In this document: positions 26,031 to 35,497 of the stretch, piece after piece | Layout of the letters: the number at the start of each line of letters is the position of its first letter | Position numbering within the stretch: position 1 is the stretch's first letter | Assembly (NCBI GenBank): GCA_033485155.1 | Contig: JAWQJJ010000003.1 | Location: 124,001-188,000 of the forward strand | Origin: Methanomassiliicoccus sp. | Lineage (GTDB): Archaea; Thermoplasmatota; Thermoplasmata; Methanomassiliicoccales; Methanomassiliicoccaceae | DNA: 64,000 nucleotides | Reading direction: 5' to 3' | The notes under the pieces: generated by a model | What the model was told of the DNA's origin: nothing | The model's database searches: none | The model's input: the letters and a program-made list of their open reading frames with translations, nothing else | Translations under genes and position numbers: made by a program

Positions 26031-27146
26031 TTATCCGGACTGGCGGACCAGTTCGGCGATGGCATCCCCGGCCTGGGTGGTGTTCAACGTTCCGCCCATG
26101 TCCGCGGTGACCTTCTTCTGCTTCATGGCCATCTTGACCGCCCATTCGATCATTTTGCCGAGGTCCGGGCGGCCTAGGGTGTCGATCATAATCTTCCCGG
26201 CCAGGATGGCGGCGATGGGGTTGGCCTTTCCCTTTCCGGCAATATCCGGCGCGGAGCCGTGCACCGGCTCGAACATTGATACGCCACCGGGGCAAATGTT
26301 GCCCGAGGCGGCTACGCCTAGCCCGCCCATGATCTCCGCCCCGAGGTCGGTCAGGATATCTCCGAACATGTTGGGGCAGGCGACAACGCCAAAACGCTCC
26401 GGTGCACGGACCAGCGCCATGGCCATGGCGTCGACGAACATGTACTCCACGGGAATGCCGTGCTGCTTGGACTTGGCGTCGAACACGTTGCGCCACAGGC
26501 CGTACAGCTCGGTACAGACATTGGCCTTGTCCACTGCCGTGACCTTAGGCCGGTTGAGGCGCTTGGCCGTCTCGAAGCAATAATCGGCGAAGCGCTCGAT
26601 GCCCCGGCGGGACATCATGCCAATCTCAAAGGCGAACTCCTCGTCCGAGGAGACCTTCGAGCGGAGATCGAGGTCCACGGAGTACAGCTCTCGCTTGAGG
26701 CTCATCCGCGCCTCGGCCTGACGCCCCTTGAGCACTCCTCCGGCGCCCATGTACAGGTCCTCGGTGTTCTCCCGGAGGAACATGATGTCGAAATCCTTCT
26801 CCCCCTTGAGCGGGGTGTAGGGATGCCAGGCCTTGGACGGCCGCATGTTGATGTACTGGTCGAAGGTGGTCCGCATCTTGATGAGAATGCCCTTCTCGAG
26901 CACGCCGGGCGCCACGCGGGGATCGCCGATGGCACCGAAGTACACTGCCTGATGCTGCCGCATGAAGGCGATGTCCTCGTCGGTCAGGAGTTCCCCGGTC
27001 CTCAGGTAGCGGTCGGAGCCGAGGTCCATGTGGTCAAGCTGGAGCTTGACGCCCTCGGTATCGGCCGCCGCCTGCAGGACCTTCACGCCCTCGGCGATGA
27101 CTTCCTTGCCGATGCCGTCACCAGGGGCCACGGCTATCTTGAACAT
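26031..27146 (-). CDS. leuB: 3-isopropylmalate dehydrogenase
   Basis: A 371-residue beta-decarboxylating dehydrogenase. It oxidises 3-isopropylmalate with NAD to 2-ketoisocaproate precursors in leucine synthesis. It has the N-terminal GDGIGKEV loop, FLRENTEDLYMG near the substrate site, the conserved KANV-type Lys in DKANVCTELYG, and the NAD/metal part NMFGDILTDLGAEIMGGLGVAASGN followed by FEPVHGSAPDIAGKGKANP. Being next to leuA, C and D supports leucine rather than isocitrate or homoisocitrate metabolism. It overlaps leuD by 13 bases. A wider role on methylmalate for isoleucine is possible in archaea. Confidence 0.88.
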   Translation of the reverse strand: MFKIAVAPGDGIGKEVIAEGVKVLQAAADTEGVKLQLDHMDLGSDRYLRTGELLTDEDIAFMRQHQAVYFGAIGDPRVAPGVLEKGILIKMRTTFDQYINMRPSKAWHPYTPLKGEKDFDIMFLRENTEDLYMGAGGVLKGRQAEARMSLKRELYSVDLDLRSKVSSDEEFAFEIGMMSRRGIERFADYCFETAKRLNRPKVTAVDKANVCTELYGLWRNVFDAKSKQHGIPVEYMFVDAMAMALVRAPERFGVVACPNMFGDILTDLGAEIMGGLGVAASGNICPGGVSMFEPVHGSAPDIAGKGKANPIAAILAGKIMIDTLGRPDLGKMIEWAVKMAMKQKKVTADMGGTLNTTQAGDAIAELVRQSG

Positions 27147-27628
27147 CGCTTGGCCTCCTTGATGCGGGCCATCAGGCCACCGGAACTGATGAGGTCCTTG
27201 ACATACTGGGGGTACTCAGGGAACGACCATTCCTTCCCAGTGGTCTCATTGCGCACTTTTCCCCTATCGACATCGACGGAAATCGTATCGCCCTCGCTGG
27301 CCTCGATCTTGCACTCCACGAGGACGAGGCCTATGTTGATCGAGTTGCGGTAGAAGATACGAGCGAAGCTCTCGGCGATCACGCAGTCCACCCCAGCCTG
27401 CCTGATGGAGCGAGGGGCATGCTCCCTCGAGGAACCACATCCGAAGTTCTTTCCCGCCACAATGATGTCGCCCCTCTTGACCCCCTTGGTCATGTCCGGG
27501 CGGACCCGCTCGAACAGGAAATCTCCGAGGTGGCTGTTGTTCTCGCTGATAAGACGGTCCGCCGGTATGATCTGGTCGGTATCCACATGGTCCCCGAAGC
27601 GCCATGCCTTTCCCTTGAACTGTTCCAT
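27134..27628 (-). CDS. leuD: Isopropylmalate isomerase small subunit
   Basis: A 164-residue swivel domain of the aconitase superfamily, paired with LeuC. Motifs are the N-terminal GDHVDTDQIIPADRL and, further on, GKNFGCGSSREHAPRSIRQAGVDCVIAESFARIFYRNSINIGL, which carries the substrate-binding Ser-Ser-Arg triad. It starts 9 bases after leuC. The short length is typical of archaeal small subunits, where the loop sequence sets substrate choice (isopropylmalate, methylmalate or homoaconitate). Confidence 0.93.
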   Translation of the reverse strand: MEQFKGKAWRFGDHVDTDQIIPADRLISENNSHLGDFLFERVRPDMTKGVKRGDIIVAGKNFGCGSSREHAPRSIRQAGVDCVIAESFARIFYRNSINIGLVLVECKIEASEGDTISVDVDRGKVRNETTGKEWSFPEYPQYVKDLISSGGLMARIKEAKRCSR

Positions 27629-27637
27629 GATATCACC

Positions 27638-28891
27638 TCACTCCGGCGCCACGATGCGCCCGGCAATCGCGCTCGCCGCCACCACCGCCGGCCCGGCGAG
27701 GTACACGTACGAGTCCTTGTGCCCCATGCGGCCGATGAAGTTACGGTTGGTGCTGGAGACGCACTTCTCGCCCTTAGCCAGCACGCCCATGTGACCTCCC
27801 AGGCAGGCCGCGCAGGTCGGCCCGGAGACGAACGCTCCAGCCCTCACGAACTCGGCGAGGAGACCTTCCTCCATCGCCTGCTGGTACACCTCGGTGGAGG
27901 CCGGCACCACGACCATCCGCACGTCCCTGTGCACTCTCTTGCCGTGCAGCACCTTGGCCGCGACGCGCAGGTCTTCGATACGACCATTGGTGCACGAACC
28001 GAGGAAGGCTTGGTCGATTGTCACGTCCACCTCGCTAGCCACTTTGCCGTTGCTGGGCAGGTGGGGCAGGGCGACCATGTAATCTAGGTCTCCCAGGTCA
28101 TACATCAGCTCCTTCCAGTAGCGAGCTTCAGGATCGGCGGCCACCGGCGTATAGGTGCCCCGCACCCGGCCCCGAAGATGCTCCTCGGTGCGTTGGTCGC
28201 AGGGGAAGATGCCCGCCTTCCCCCCGGCCTCGATGGCCATGTTGCTGACCGTGAGGCGATCGGAAACCGGGACCGCGGCGATCCCGGGACCGGAGAACTC
28301 GAAAGCCTTGTAGTTGGCACCGTCCACCCCGATGTCGGTGATTATCTTTATGATCAGATCCTTGCCGGACACCATCTTGCGGAAGCTGCCCGTCAGCTTG
28401 ACATTGATGGCCTCGGGGACCTTGAACCACAGACGGCCCTCGGCGAAGCATGCCGCAGCCTCGGTGCTGCCGATACCGGTGGAGAACGCATTGATGCCTC
28501 CATAGGTGCAGGTGTGCGAGTCGGCACCGACGATCAGCCGACCGGGGGCGGCGAAGCCCTCGTCGACCATCACCTGATGGCAAACCCCTCCACGCCCGAC
28601 CTCGAAGTAATGGGGCAGGGAGTATTTTTGAACGAAACGGCGCATCTCCGCGGCCTGCTCGGCCGAGGCGACGTCCTTGTTGGGTACAAAGTGATCGGGG
28701 ATGAGGACGATCTTGTCCTTGACGGGAGGGCACTCCAGCGCCTCGAACTCTTGGAAGGCCAGCGGCGCAGTGACGTCGTTGGCCATGACATAGTCTATCT
28801 CCGCTTCCACGATCTGCCCGGCGTGGGCGTCCGTCCCGGAGTGGGCGGACATGATCTTCTCTGAGATGGTCTTCTCGCCTTTCATCGTCAT
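27638..28891 (-). CDS. leuC: Isopropylmalate isomerase large subunit
   Basis: A 417-residue aconitase-family large subunit, the archaeal length. It should bind one [4Fe-4S] cluster by Cys residues in SCTNGRIEDL and GPTCAACLGGHMGVLAKGEKC. GADSHTCTYGGINAFSTGIGSTEAA and NRNFIGRMGH are conserved substrate segments. With LeuD it isomerises 2- and 3-isopropylmalate through a dehydrated intermediate. Its ATG overlaps the leuA stop by 4 bases. Confidence 0.94.
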   Translation of the reverse strand: MTMKGEKTISEKIMSAHSGTDAHAGQIVEAEIDYVMANDVTAPLAFQEFEALECPPVKDKIVLIPDHFVPNKDVASAEQAAEMRRFVQKYSLPHYFEVGRGGVCHQVMVDEGFAAPGRLIVGADSHTCTYGGINAFSTGIGSTEAAACFAEGRLWFKVPEAINVKLTGSFRKMVSGKDLIIKIITDIGVDGANYKAFEFSGPGIAAVPVSDRLTVSNMAIEAGGKAGIFPCDQRTEEHLRGRVRGTYTPVAADPEARYWKELMYDLGDLDYMVALPHLPSNGKVASEVDVTIDQAFLGSCTNGRIEDLRVAAKVLHGKRVHRDVRMVVVPASTEVYQQAMEEGLLAEFVRAGAFVSGPTCAACLGGHMGVLAKGEKCVSSTNRNFIGRMGHKDSYVYLAGPAVVAASAIAGRIVAPE

Positions 28892-30486
28892 AGCTCCTTC
28901 TTGCGGCAGTAGAGGCGGTCCAGCGCCTCCATGGTGGCGTCCACGCTCGTGTTCACGATATCGCTTCCCACCGCCTTACCAATGGACATCTTCTTCTTGC
29001 CGCCGTTCCTGGCCACGCGGACGGTGACCTCGCACAGCGAGTCGCTGCCGCCGGTGATGGCGCTGAGGCGATATTCCTCCAGGGATATGTCATTACCCAT
29101 CACCGACTTGATGGCGTTGATGGCCGCATCCACCGGCCCGATGCCTATAGAAGTGCCCGTCTTCTTCTCGCCGTTTACCTCGATGGATACCACCGCCGTG
29201 GGCGTGGTGTTGATGCCTGTGAACACCGCGAACTCCTTGAGGCGGACGTTCTGCGCCTCCCTCTGTCCAAGGATGTGGGAGGCGAGCGCGACGAGCTCCG
29301 CGTCGTCCACATCCTTGCCGCTGTCGGCGAGCTTCTTGACTTTGTCGACAACCTGGGAGACCTGTTCGTCAGTTAGGTCCACGCCGTACTCCCCCAGCTT
29401 CTCTTTCACCGAATGGGCTCCGGTGTGCTTTCCGATCACGATGCTCCTCTGCACCCCGACCAGCTCCGGGCCGAAGGCCTCGTAGGTGCTGGGATCTCCC
29501 AGTACTCCGTGCACATGGATGCCCGACTCGTGGGCGAAGGCATTGTTGCCTGTGATAGCCTTGTTCGCGGGGATGGGGTAACCAGTTAATCGACTGACCA
29601 GCTTGGAGATCGGTCCGATCTTGCGGGTATCGATCGAAGTCTCGGTGCCGTAGAAGGCCATGAGCGAGAGTACCGTCTCCTCCAGGGCGGCGTTGCCGGC
29701 TCTCTCCCCTAGCCCGTTGACGGTAACATGCACCTGCTGGGCCCCTTGCCTCACCGCGGCCATGGAATTGGCTACCGCCAGGCCGAAGTCGTCGTGGCAG
29801 TGAATGGATATAGGGACCCTGGTCACGGCCATGAGCTCCTTTATGAGGTACTCCATCGCCGGGGGCGAGATCGTGCCTACAGTGTCCGGTACGTTGATCT
29901 TGTCCACCCCTGCCCCCTGCACCGCGATGTGCATTTCCTTGAGGAAGTCAAGATCGGTGCGGGTGGCGTCCTCGCAGGAGAACTCCACGGTTAGGCCGTG
30001 GGCCTTGGCGTACTCGATCGAGTCGACCGCCCTAGCCTTGACCTGCTCCCGGTCCATCTTGAGCTTGTACTTCAGATGTATGTCCGAGGTAGCGATGAAG
30101 GTGTGCACATAATCGATCCCACAGCTCAGCAGGACATCGATGTCTCTGCGGTTGCATCGAGCGAGTCCACAGATGCGGGCCCGGGATACGCTGGACCGTA
30201 CCATGCGCACCGCCTTCTGCTCCCCCACCGATGCCGCCGGGAAGCCCGCCTCGATAACGTCCACCCCCAGTTCGTCCAGGGCCTGGGCTATGCGCACCTT
30301 GTCCTCGGCGGATAGTGCGATGCCGGGGGTCTGCTCTCCGTCGCGGAGGGTGGTGTCGAGGACCATCACCCGGGAGGGAAGGGAATCGATGCGGGCCATG
30401 GTGTTGAATTGGCTAGTGTACACTCTCTTTCGGTCCAGAGCGGGACGCGGGGACCGGGATTGCTCTGTAGCTCTTAGGTCGACCAT
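28888..30486 (-). CDS. leuA: 2-isopropylmalate synthase (or citramalate synthase)
   Basis: The DRE-TIM barrel begins with [20 protein letters not shown] and includes [29 protein letters not shown] and the metal-binding [17 protein letters not shown]. The C-terminal 130 residues form the leucine-feedback (LeuA dimer) domain. The ATG at 30486 has GAGG 8 bases upstream and is preferred over the TTG at 30519; the Met at 30399 is also possible. It begins the leuA-C-D-B operon. Methanogens carry close paralogues that make citramalate for isoleucine, which sequence alone does not exclude, but the leucine context favours LeuA. Confidence 0.85.
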   Translation of the reverse strand: MVDLRATEQSRSPRPALDRKRVYTSQFNTMARIDSLPSRVMVLDTTLRDGEQTPGIALSAEDKVRIAQALDELGVDVIEAGFPAASVGEQKAVRMVRSSVSRARICGLARCNRRDIDVLLSCGIDYVHTFIATSDIHLKYKLKMDREQVKARAVDSIEYAKAHGLTVEFSCEDATRTDLDFLKEMHIAVQGAGVDKINVPDTVGTISPPAMEYLIKELMAVTRVPISIHCHDDFGLAVANSMAAVRQGAQQVHVTVNGLGERAGNAALEETVLSLMAFYGTETSIDTRKIGPISKLVSRLTGYPIPANKAITGNNAFAHESGIHVHGVLGDPSTYEAFGPELVGVQRSIVIGKHTGAHSVKEKLGEYGVDLTDEQVSQVVDKVKKLADSGKDVDDAELVALASHILGQREAQNVRLKEFAVFTGINTTPTAVVSIEVNGEKKTGTSIGIGPVDAAINAIKSVMGNDISLEEYRLSAITGGSDSLCEVTVRVARNGGKKKMSIGKAVGSDIVNTSVDATMEALDRLYCRKKEL

Positions 30487-30649
30487 AGGAATCGCCTCAA
30501 GTAGCCCGGGATAAAGCAATGCGCCTAATACTCACGCAAAATCAATGCCACTTCGTTGGCAATGACGCAGCTTATCCGGGACTCGTTCACGGCAAAAGGG
30601 CATAGAATGAAGGGCGCTTATAAATCCTTCCTTCACGTCGATAGCAAAC

Positions 30650-31110
30650 TCATCGAGCCTGGAAGGCGGCCTGGCAATAGGTCACGCTCCAAAGGCCAGA
30701 CGCTGGGATGGCGACGAAGCGCTTTCCGTCGAACGAGACGGCGATATCGATGCGCTCACCCCTCTCCACGAGCTGTTCGCTCCCCCGCCAATCCACGCTC
30801 GAACTGCCATCACCCAGTGTCAGGACCCTGGGACTGGACGCAAGAGAGACGATGGAATAGGTTGTTCGAGCTGTCGACACCAAAGTACATGGATATGGAC
30901 GACACGAGGTGGCGGGTGCGATCGTCGACCCGAACTAGCGATCCCCTTCGCAGTGTCCGCTGCTGGGAGTCCCCTCACCTGACGCGGCCGGGGGAGGTGA
31001 GCACCGATGCGATTACTACAATTGCTGCGGCGATCGCGACGACCGCCGAGCACCCGGACCTCCGCCGAACCCATCGTCATGGATGGGATATCGATGTCAC
31101 CGACCTTACT
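30650..31110 (-). pseudogene. Frameshifted remnant of a secreted or pilin-like protein
   Basis: No single frame is open, but three minus-strand frames hold protein-like pieces in colinear order. First comes a charged start with Met near 31080. Next is a hydrophobic membrane-like piece (VVAIAAAIVVIASVLTS) ending at a stop. Then a second stretch TLRRGSLVRVDDRTRHLVSS is followed by SISMYFGVDSSNNLFHRLS. A last frame gives SSSVDWRGSEQLVERGERID and ends IPASGLWSVTYCQAAFQAR. An N-terminal membrane helix with a beta-rich extracellular domain suggests a pilin or archaellin-like secreted protein broken by at least two frameshifts. The family is a guess; the decay is clearer than the identity. Confidence 0.4.
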
Positions 31111-31134
31111 GGTGCACCGATCCCACAGGTCGGT

Positions 31135-31764
31135 TCACACACCCCGCTTCTCTCCCCAGATGATCTTGTGTAGCTGGGGCATGACCCGAACCATCAGCCG
31201 GTCGGCCAGCACCCACTCTGCCAGCGGCTTGAGGGTCGTGCCCCCCACCGGGGTGAAGATCGCCGGAGCGTTGACCTCATGCTCTCTCAGCACCTTGCGG
31301 GCGAACAGATAGTCCACCCGGTCGGCGATGACGAATTTGGCCTGGTCATGGGGAGAGAGGAACTCTAGGTTGTCCATCAGGGTGCGATCGGCCATCCCTG
31401 AGCTGGGGCACTTGACGTCCATAGAGATCATTATGTCCTCGGAGTTAGGCAGGCTCTCCAGCGGGAGCGAGCCGTTGGTCTCGAGGGTCACGTGGTACTC
31501 ATTGTCGATGAGGAGGTTGATGAGGCGATAGATGTCCTCCTGCAGGAGGGGCTCCCCCCCGGTAAGGCTGACGAAGGGCACGCCCTTGCGCTCTACCCTT
31601 TCGAAGACCTCGTCAACCGTCATCTCCTCCCCGCCCTGCCGGGCATACTTCGTATCGCACCACGAGCAATCAAGGTTGCAGCCGACTGTACGCACGAAGG
31701 TGGTGGGCGTACCCATGAGCACCCCCTCCCCTTGCAGGGAATAGAAGATCTCGCAGATCCTCAT
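31135..31764 (-). CDS. queE: 7-carboxy-7-deazaguanine synthase
   Basis: A 209-residue radical SAM enzyme with a shortened barrel, normal for QueE. The cluster motif CX3CX2C is in GCNLDCSWCDTKY, with the N-terminal EIFYSLQGEG that precedes it in this family and the SLTGGEPLLQ loop that binds SAM. It converts carboxytetrahydropterin to CDG on the way to preQ0, which archaea use to make archaeosine in tRNA. It overlaps queC by 4 bases and is the last gene of queD-queC-queE. Confidence 0.93.
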   Translation of the reverse strand: MRICEIFYSLQGEGVLMGTPTTFVRTVGCNLDCSWCDTKYARQGGEEMTVDEVFERVERKGVPFVSLTGGEPLLQEDIYRLINLLIDNEYHVTLETNGSLPLESLPNSEDIMISMDVKCPSSGMADRTLMDNLEFLSPHDQAKFVIADRVDYLFARKVLREHEVNAPAIFTPVGGTTLKPLAEWVLADRLMVRVMPQLHKIIWGEKRGV

Positions 31765-32447
31765 TCCGAGGCCTCGTACGATATAGGATCCTTGACCCCC
31801 GCTTCCTCGAACCCCTTTAAGCGTAGGAGGCAGGAGTCACAGTGCCCGCAAGCCTTCTCTCCCCCTTGGTAGCACGACCAGGTCAGGTGCAGGGGAGCAT
31901 CCAGCTTCTTGGCCAGGGCGACTATCTGCCCCTTGCTCATACTGAGGATGGGAGCCTCGATGCGGATCGGGCGGCCTTCCACGCCGGCCTTGGTCCCGAC
32001 CCCCAGCACGTGCTGGAAGGCTTGCATGAACTCCGGGCGGCAGTCTGGATAGCCAGAGTAGTCGACAGCGTTCGCGCCGATGAAGATAGCTTCCGCGCCC
32101 TCCGTCTCGGCCAGGCCAGCGGCCAAGCTGAGCATGATAATATTTCTCGCCGGCACATAGGTCACCGGGATGTCATCAGGGACGCCTTCCAGGGAGGCTC
32201 GTCGAGGAACGTCGACGGTCTTCGAGGTCAGCGCGCTGGTGGTCAGGAAGCTGAGGTCCAACTGGGTCATGACATGCCTCTTGACCCTATAATGTTCGGA
32301 CACCGCCCGGGCCGAGTTCAGCTCCCGGGAGTGCCGCTGACCGTAGCTGATGGTCAGAGGAACGACCTCGTAGCCCTTGGAGATGGCGTAGGCCATGGTG
32401 GTGGTGGAGTCAAGACCTCCGGACAGCAGAACGACGGCTTTGCTCAA
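31761..32447 (-). CDS. queC: 7-cyano-7-deazaguanine synthase
   Basis: An ATP pyrophosphatase with the PP-loop SGGLDSTTTMAY and the C-terminal zinc-binding Cys cluster in WSCYQGGEKACGHCDSCLLR. It makes preQ0 from CDG and ammonia. The TTG at 32447 overlaps the queD stop (TTGA) and has a GGTGGGAG motif just upstream. The earlier GTG at 32471 would add eight residues (GQARGGR plus one) not seen in the family. Confidence 0.93.
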   Translation of the reverse strand: MSKAVVLLSGGLDSTTTMAYAISKGYEVVPLTISYGQRHSRELNSARAVSEHYRVKRHVMTQLDLSFLTTSALTSKTVDVPRRASLEGVPDDIPVTYVPARNIIMLSLAAGLAETEGAEAIFIGANAVDYSGYPDCRPEFMQAFQHVLGVGTKAGVEGRPIRIEAPILSMSKGQIVALAKKLDAPLHLTWSCYQGGEKACGHCDSCLLRLKGFEEAGVKDPISYEASE

Positions 32448-32920
32448 TCTCCCACCTCTCGCTTGACCCACGCAGTCTGCCCCCTCTCCTCGTCCAGGCC
32501 GATCTCTACGATCGAGACATTCGGGGGCAGGTCCAGCAGCTTGATGAGGCGATTCACGATGAGCTCGGCCAGCTCCTCGGCGCTGGTCTGGGAGAGGTCC
32601 AGGATAGCCACGTCCTCATTGGGGAACACATATCGCTTGGGCCCCACCATCACCTCGACCTCACGGCCCCGCTTGATCGATACGCTCTTGGAGCGTGACG
32701 GCAGCAGAACACGGTGGTCAAGCTCGTCCACGATCTTCTTCAGCGCCTTCTTCAGGTCCACGAAGTCCATGACCATGCCGTCATCGGCCTTCTCGCCGTA
32801 GAGTACGAGGTGCAGAGTATAGCTGTGCCCGTGGAGCCTTCCGCACTTGTCGTGGCCAGGTATAAAATGGGAAGCAGAGAACTTGATGCCCGAGTACTCG
32901 CCGTCGATCTCGATTCTCAT
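32444..32920 (-). CDS. queD: 6-carboxytetrahydropterin synthase
   Basis: A PTPS-family enzyme of 158 residues that turns dihydroneopterin triphosphate into 6-carboxytetrahydropterin, the first dedicated step to preQ0. The zinc-binding His residues are in FSASHFIPGHDKCGRLHGHSYTL-type segments (HF, HGH), and the catalytic Cys is in that same GHDKCGRLHG stretch. A second motif is MVMDFVDLKKALKKIVDELDH. It is the first gene of the operon, and the other two genes follow with overlaps. Confidence 0.92.
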   Translation of the reverse strand: MRIEIDGEYSGIKFSASHFIPGHDKCGRLHGHSYTLHLVLYGEKADDGMVMDFVDLKKALKKIVDELDHRVLLPSRSKSVSIKRGREVEVMVGPKRYVFPNEDVAILDLSQTSAEELAELIVNRLIKLLDLPPNVSIVEIGLDEERGQTAWVKREVGD

Positions 32921-33536
32921 ATGTATCGGACAGGTATCTCGCTTTTTAGCATTTACACCTTCCCCTTATCTCTGGCCGTCGTCCCGAAGCGAGGGATCGT
33001 TTTCATCGAGAACGTACGTTCGCCGATCGGGGGCCAGTAAGTCACAGATCGCTCCGGACGATAAAGGGCTCAAGGGACGAGATTGCATGCCGGGCACTTG
33101 CCTACCTTGGACATTAGTGGCGGCCTCCCTGAGCTCTTCGGTTATAGACGGTAACGCTTCTCATACTATGGGCGTGGCGGTCGAGCGGCCGCCCGTTCGT
33201 TGGATGAGAGCAGCGGACGAGACCCGCGCCGTTGTGGATCTCTGCGCCCTTTGACAGCATCCCGCAGCCGTCAGGTCGGTGATGAACGCGCATTCCGATG
33301 CATACGGGAGGAGCGTCCAGAGGACGACGGTCACGGCGGACATGAGCGTCCCTTAATAGCAGCGGACTGGTTCGTCCGTCCATCAATAGCCGGCGACGTT
33401 CGGATACAGGGGAGTTATCGATGACCGGGTTGGCAGAAAATAGGCGGGCCCATGATGAACCGGTTGCGCACGATGATCGCCGAAGTTACGGAGCTTAGCG
33501 CAGGTGAACCTAAAAACCCGTGCATCACCGTCCGGC
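32921..33536. other. Gene-poor interval
   Basis: No convincing gene. Short frames exist on both strands (for example 33161-33343 minus, 33200-33424 plus), but they have shadow-like composition, no SD motif and overlap each other. I see no tRNA, no clear hairpin series and no repeat. It may be an old decayed gene or a spacer with the queD promoter at its left end. Confidence 0.35.
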
Positions 33537-34307
33537 CTAGGTTCGGTGCATGTTCCTCGAGGCCAGGACCGATGCCAGGGCGATGGAGTCCGCATAGCTC
33601 GCCTTAGCTCTGGAGGTATCGATGTACGGCTGGTCGATGTTGAGCACAGGTGCGCCCAGGGCCTTCCCTCCGCCCAGGAAGTGCAGCGTGCGGAAGATCA
33701 GGTTGCCGGAGATGCCATCCGGAGCGACAATCACATCGCACACCCGGGCGGCGTCCTCGATGAGGATCTGAACGTCACGGGCGTCTATACCCTCGCGGAC
33801 CAGCGCATCGATCGCCCCGGCGGCGGCATCGATGGTGCGGTCCACTGCGGCCATGCGCCCTCGATCGGAGCTCCGGCCGCCGGACATGATGCCGACCACC
33901 GGGCGGGGGACAATGGGCATTATCGTTCTAACCGAGAGCCTGGCCATCTCGACCTTCTCCTCTACCGTCCATCCCTCGTCGATGCCCACCGGGGCGAGGA
34001 GGAACATCCTACCTCCGACCGGCTCGAGGAAGGCGGCCCGCAGGACCTTGGGAACGTCGAAGACCGAGCGGACCGCAGCCATGGCCTCATTCGAACCCAT
34101 GTCCCCTCGCACCGCCGCGTCAATACGGCCGGCAGATAGGTCTCTCGCCATCTCCATGGGATCGCGATAGAGCGTCACCTCGCCCAGGCCCAACCTGAGC
34201 GCCTCCTCCCGGCTCTTAATTACCTTGGCCTCGTCCTTGCCAGCCCCGATGCCGATGTGCATCCTGAGGTCTCTGGCCCGGGACAGCACGAGGTCTGAGG
34301 TGATCAT
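33537..34307 (-). CDS. mtxX: MtxX-like methanogen marker protein 4
   Basis: A 256-residue protein of the phosphate acetyl/butyryltransferase superfamily. It has the N-terminal IGIGAGKDEAKVIKS, then RGDMGSNEAMAAV, MSGGRSSDRGRMAAVD and the C-terminal VAPDGISGNLIFRTLHFLGGGKALG, which match the MtxX/methanogen-marker-4 group. The group is described from methanogens; its reaction is unknown. This is one of the best clues that the organism is a methanogen. A TATA box about 27 bases before the ATG suggests a leaderless mRNA. Confidence 0.8.
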   Translation of the reverse strand: MITSDLVLSRARDLRMHIGIGAGKDEAKVIKSREEALRLGLGEVTLYRDPMEMARDLSAGRIDAAVRGDMGSNEAMAAVRSVFDVPKVLRAAFLEPVGGRMFLLAPVGIDEGWTVEEKVEMARLSVRTIMPIVPRPVVGIMSGGRSSDRGRMAAVDRTIDAAAGAIDALVREGIDARDVQILIEDAARVCDVIVAPDGISGNLIFRTLHFLGGGKALGAPVLNIDQPYIDTSRAKASYADSIALASVLASRNMHRT

Positions 34308-34329
34308 CCGCCGGTCATCACCCGGAGCA

Positions 34330-34341
34330 GATTAATATTTC
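34330..34341 (-). promoter_or_regulatory. TATA box of the MtxX-like gene
   Basis: The minus strand reads AAATATTAATCT, centred about 28 bases before the ATG at 34307. The rest of the 154-base gap down to the dph2 stop has only a short imperfect hairpin (GTGGG/CCCAC) after dph2. Confidence 0.5.
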
Positions 34342-34461
34342 TCCCCCTCAACTGCTCGGCTGATATCGTCGGAGAGCGGGGGCGGGACCGGGGATGAGAT
34401 AAGTGTTATGGAATAACCACGCCGCATTGGGATGTCAGGGTGGGCATCACCCACTCTGTGA

Positions 34462-35448
34462 TCAGCCCAGGATCATGTCTGTGCGGTAGTCCGACCACTG
34501 TCTCTCGCCCAGGGCGATCTCGAACTCCACGGGCGTAAGGATGGGCCTGCTGTAGCGGAGGTAATCATCGATGGCTATGCGGGGGCAGGCCGTGGATACG
34601 TATGCATCGGCGTGATATGGGAGAAGACGATCGGGATGGAACTCCTCGAGCAGCACGATCTCCGCTGCCTTCCCATGGGCCTCGGCCTTGCGCTTCAGTT
34701 CCTGGGCCCGCTCCATCCTGATCTGCCCGACCTTGGTAGACACAAGAATGAGGAACCGGTTGGCCTCGGTCGCCCGGGTAATGGCGGCGAACCGTTGCCG
34801 CATGATGCGATCCTTGAGGTCGCCGATCTCCCGCACCTCGTTCATAAGGGGGTCGATGATCAATACCGGACGGTCGGACTCGATGGCCACGCTGAGAGGA
34901 TGGAAATTGCCGCTGCCGAGGTACATGAACTGGTCCACCCCGTCCATGATCGAGGACACGGAGGTTATGTTGCAGCCGAGGACCTGGCCTTCGAACTTGA
35001 TGCGAGCGTCCCCCCGGCCGATGCGCACCTCCTTGCCATGCGCCTCCAGCCATTCCCTGACTCCAGATAGCATGCCCACATGTTGGACCGTGGTCAGGAG
35101 GCCGATGCGACCCTTGAGCTTCGGAAGGGCCTGTTCAAGCAGGCCAGTGATGTCGATATTCACAAAGATCTCGACGAAAAGCACGCGGTCGTCCTTAGGC
35201 ATCGACGGTATCTCGGAATGCCCGAACTGGACAAGGGCGTCGGCGTAGTCGCGGAACCGGACGGTGTAATCGCAAGCGCCGTAGCAAGGATCGCCCACGA
35301 TGAGGATGGATGCTCCGGTCGTGGCCTCTAGCTCGCGAGCGATGGATTGAGCGTGGACCTTCAATCCCTCTGGCATCTGCAGGGCGATCGTGCGCGCGCC
35401 GACCGCCCTGATCCAGGCGGCGACCTCTTCCAGCCTGAAGTCGTACAG
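34462..35448 (-). CDS. dph2: Diphthamide synthase (3-amino-3-carboxypropyl transferase)
   Basis: The archaeal Dph2 homodimer uses SAM and a [4Fe-4S] cluster to modify a His of elongation factor 2. The three cluster Cys are visible in DPCYGACDYTV, VLGCNITSVSS and STACPRIAIDD. The frame is open to a GTG at 35517 inside rpl10e, but the family normally starts M-x-Y-[DN]-F followed by a helix and GAKR. That point is a CTG at 35448 (next residues YDFRLEEVAAWI), with GGAGG 7 bases before it. I place the start at that CTG, which gives 328 residues, a normal length. The 23 codons upstream do not look like Dph2. Confidence 0.88.
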   Translation of the reverse strand: MYDFRLEEVAAWIRAVGARTIALQMPEGLKVHAQSIARELEATTGASILIVGDPCYGACDYTVRFRDYADALVQFGHSEIPSMPKDDRVLFVEIFVNIDITGLLEQALPKLKGRIGLLTTVQHVGMLSGVREWLEAHGKEVRIGRGDARIKFEGQVLGCNITSVSSIMDGVDQFMYLGSGNFHPLSVAIESDRPVLIIDPLMNEVREIGDLKDRIMRQRFAAITRATEANRFLILVSTKVGQIRMERAQELKRKAEAHGKAAEIVLLEEFHPDRLLPYHADAYVSTACPRIAIDDYLRYSRPILTPVEFEIALGERQWSDYRTDMILG

Positions 35449-35497
35449 ACGCTTTCCTCCGTTGGGGTAAAAACAGGAAAAGGTTAGGTTAAATCGT

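Noticed and set aside
30556-31173. Plus-strand frame of about 205 residues between leuA and queE
   Set aside because: Arg/Ser/Pro-rich with no protein-like pattern; the other strand has colinear pieces of a decayed secreted protein instead.
33114-33386. Short minus-strand frames in the gap after queD
   Set aside because: Several overlapping frames with no ribosome-binding site, no family and shadow-like composition.
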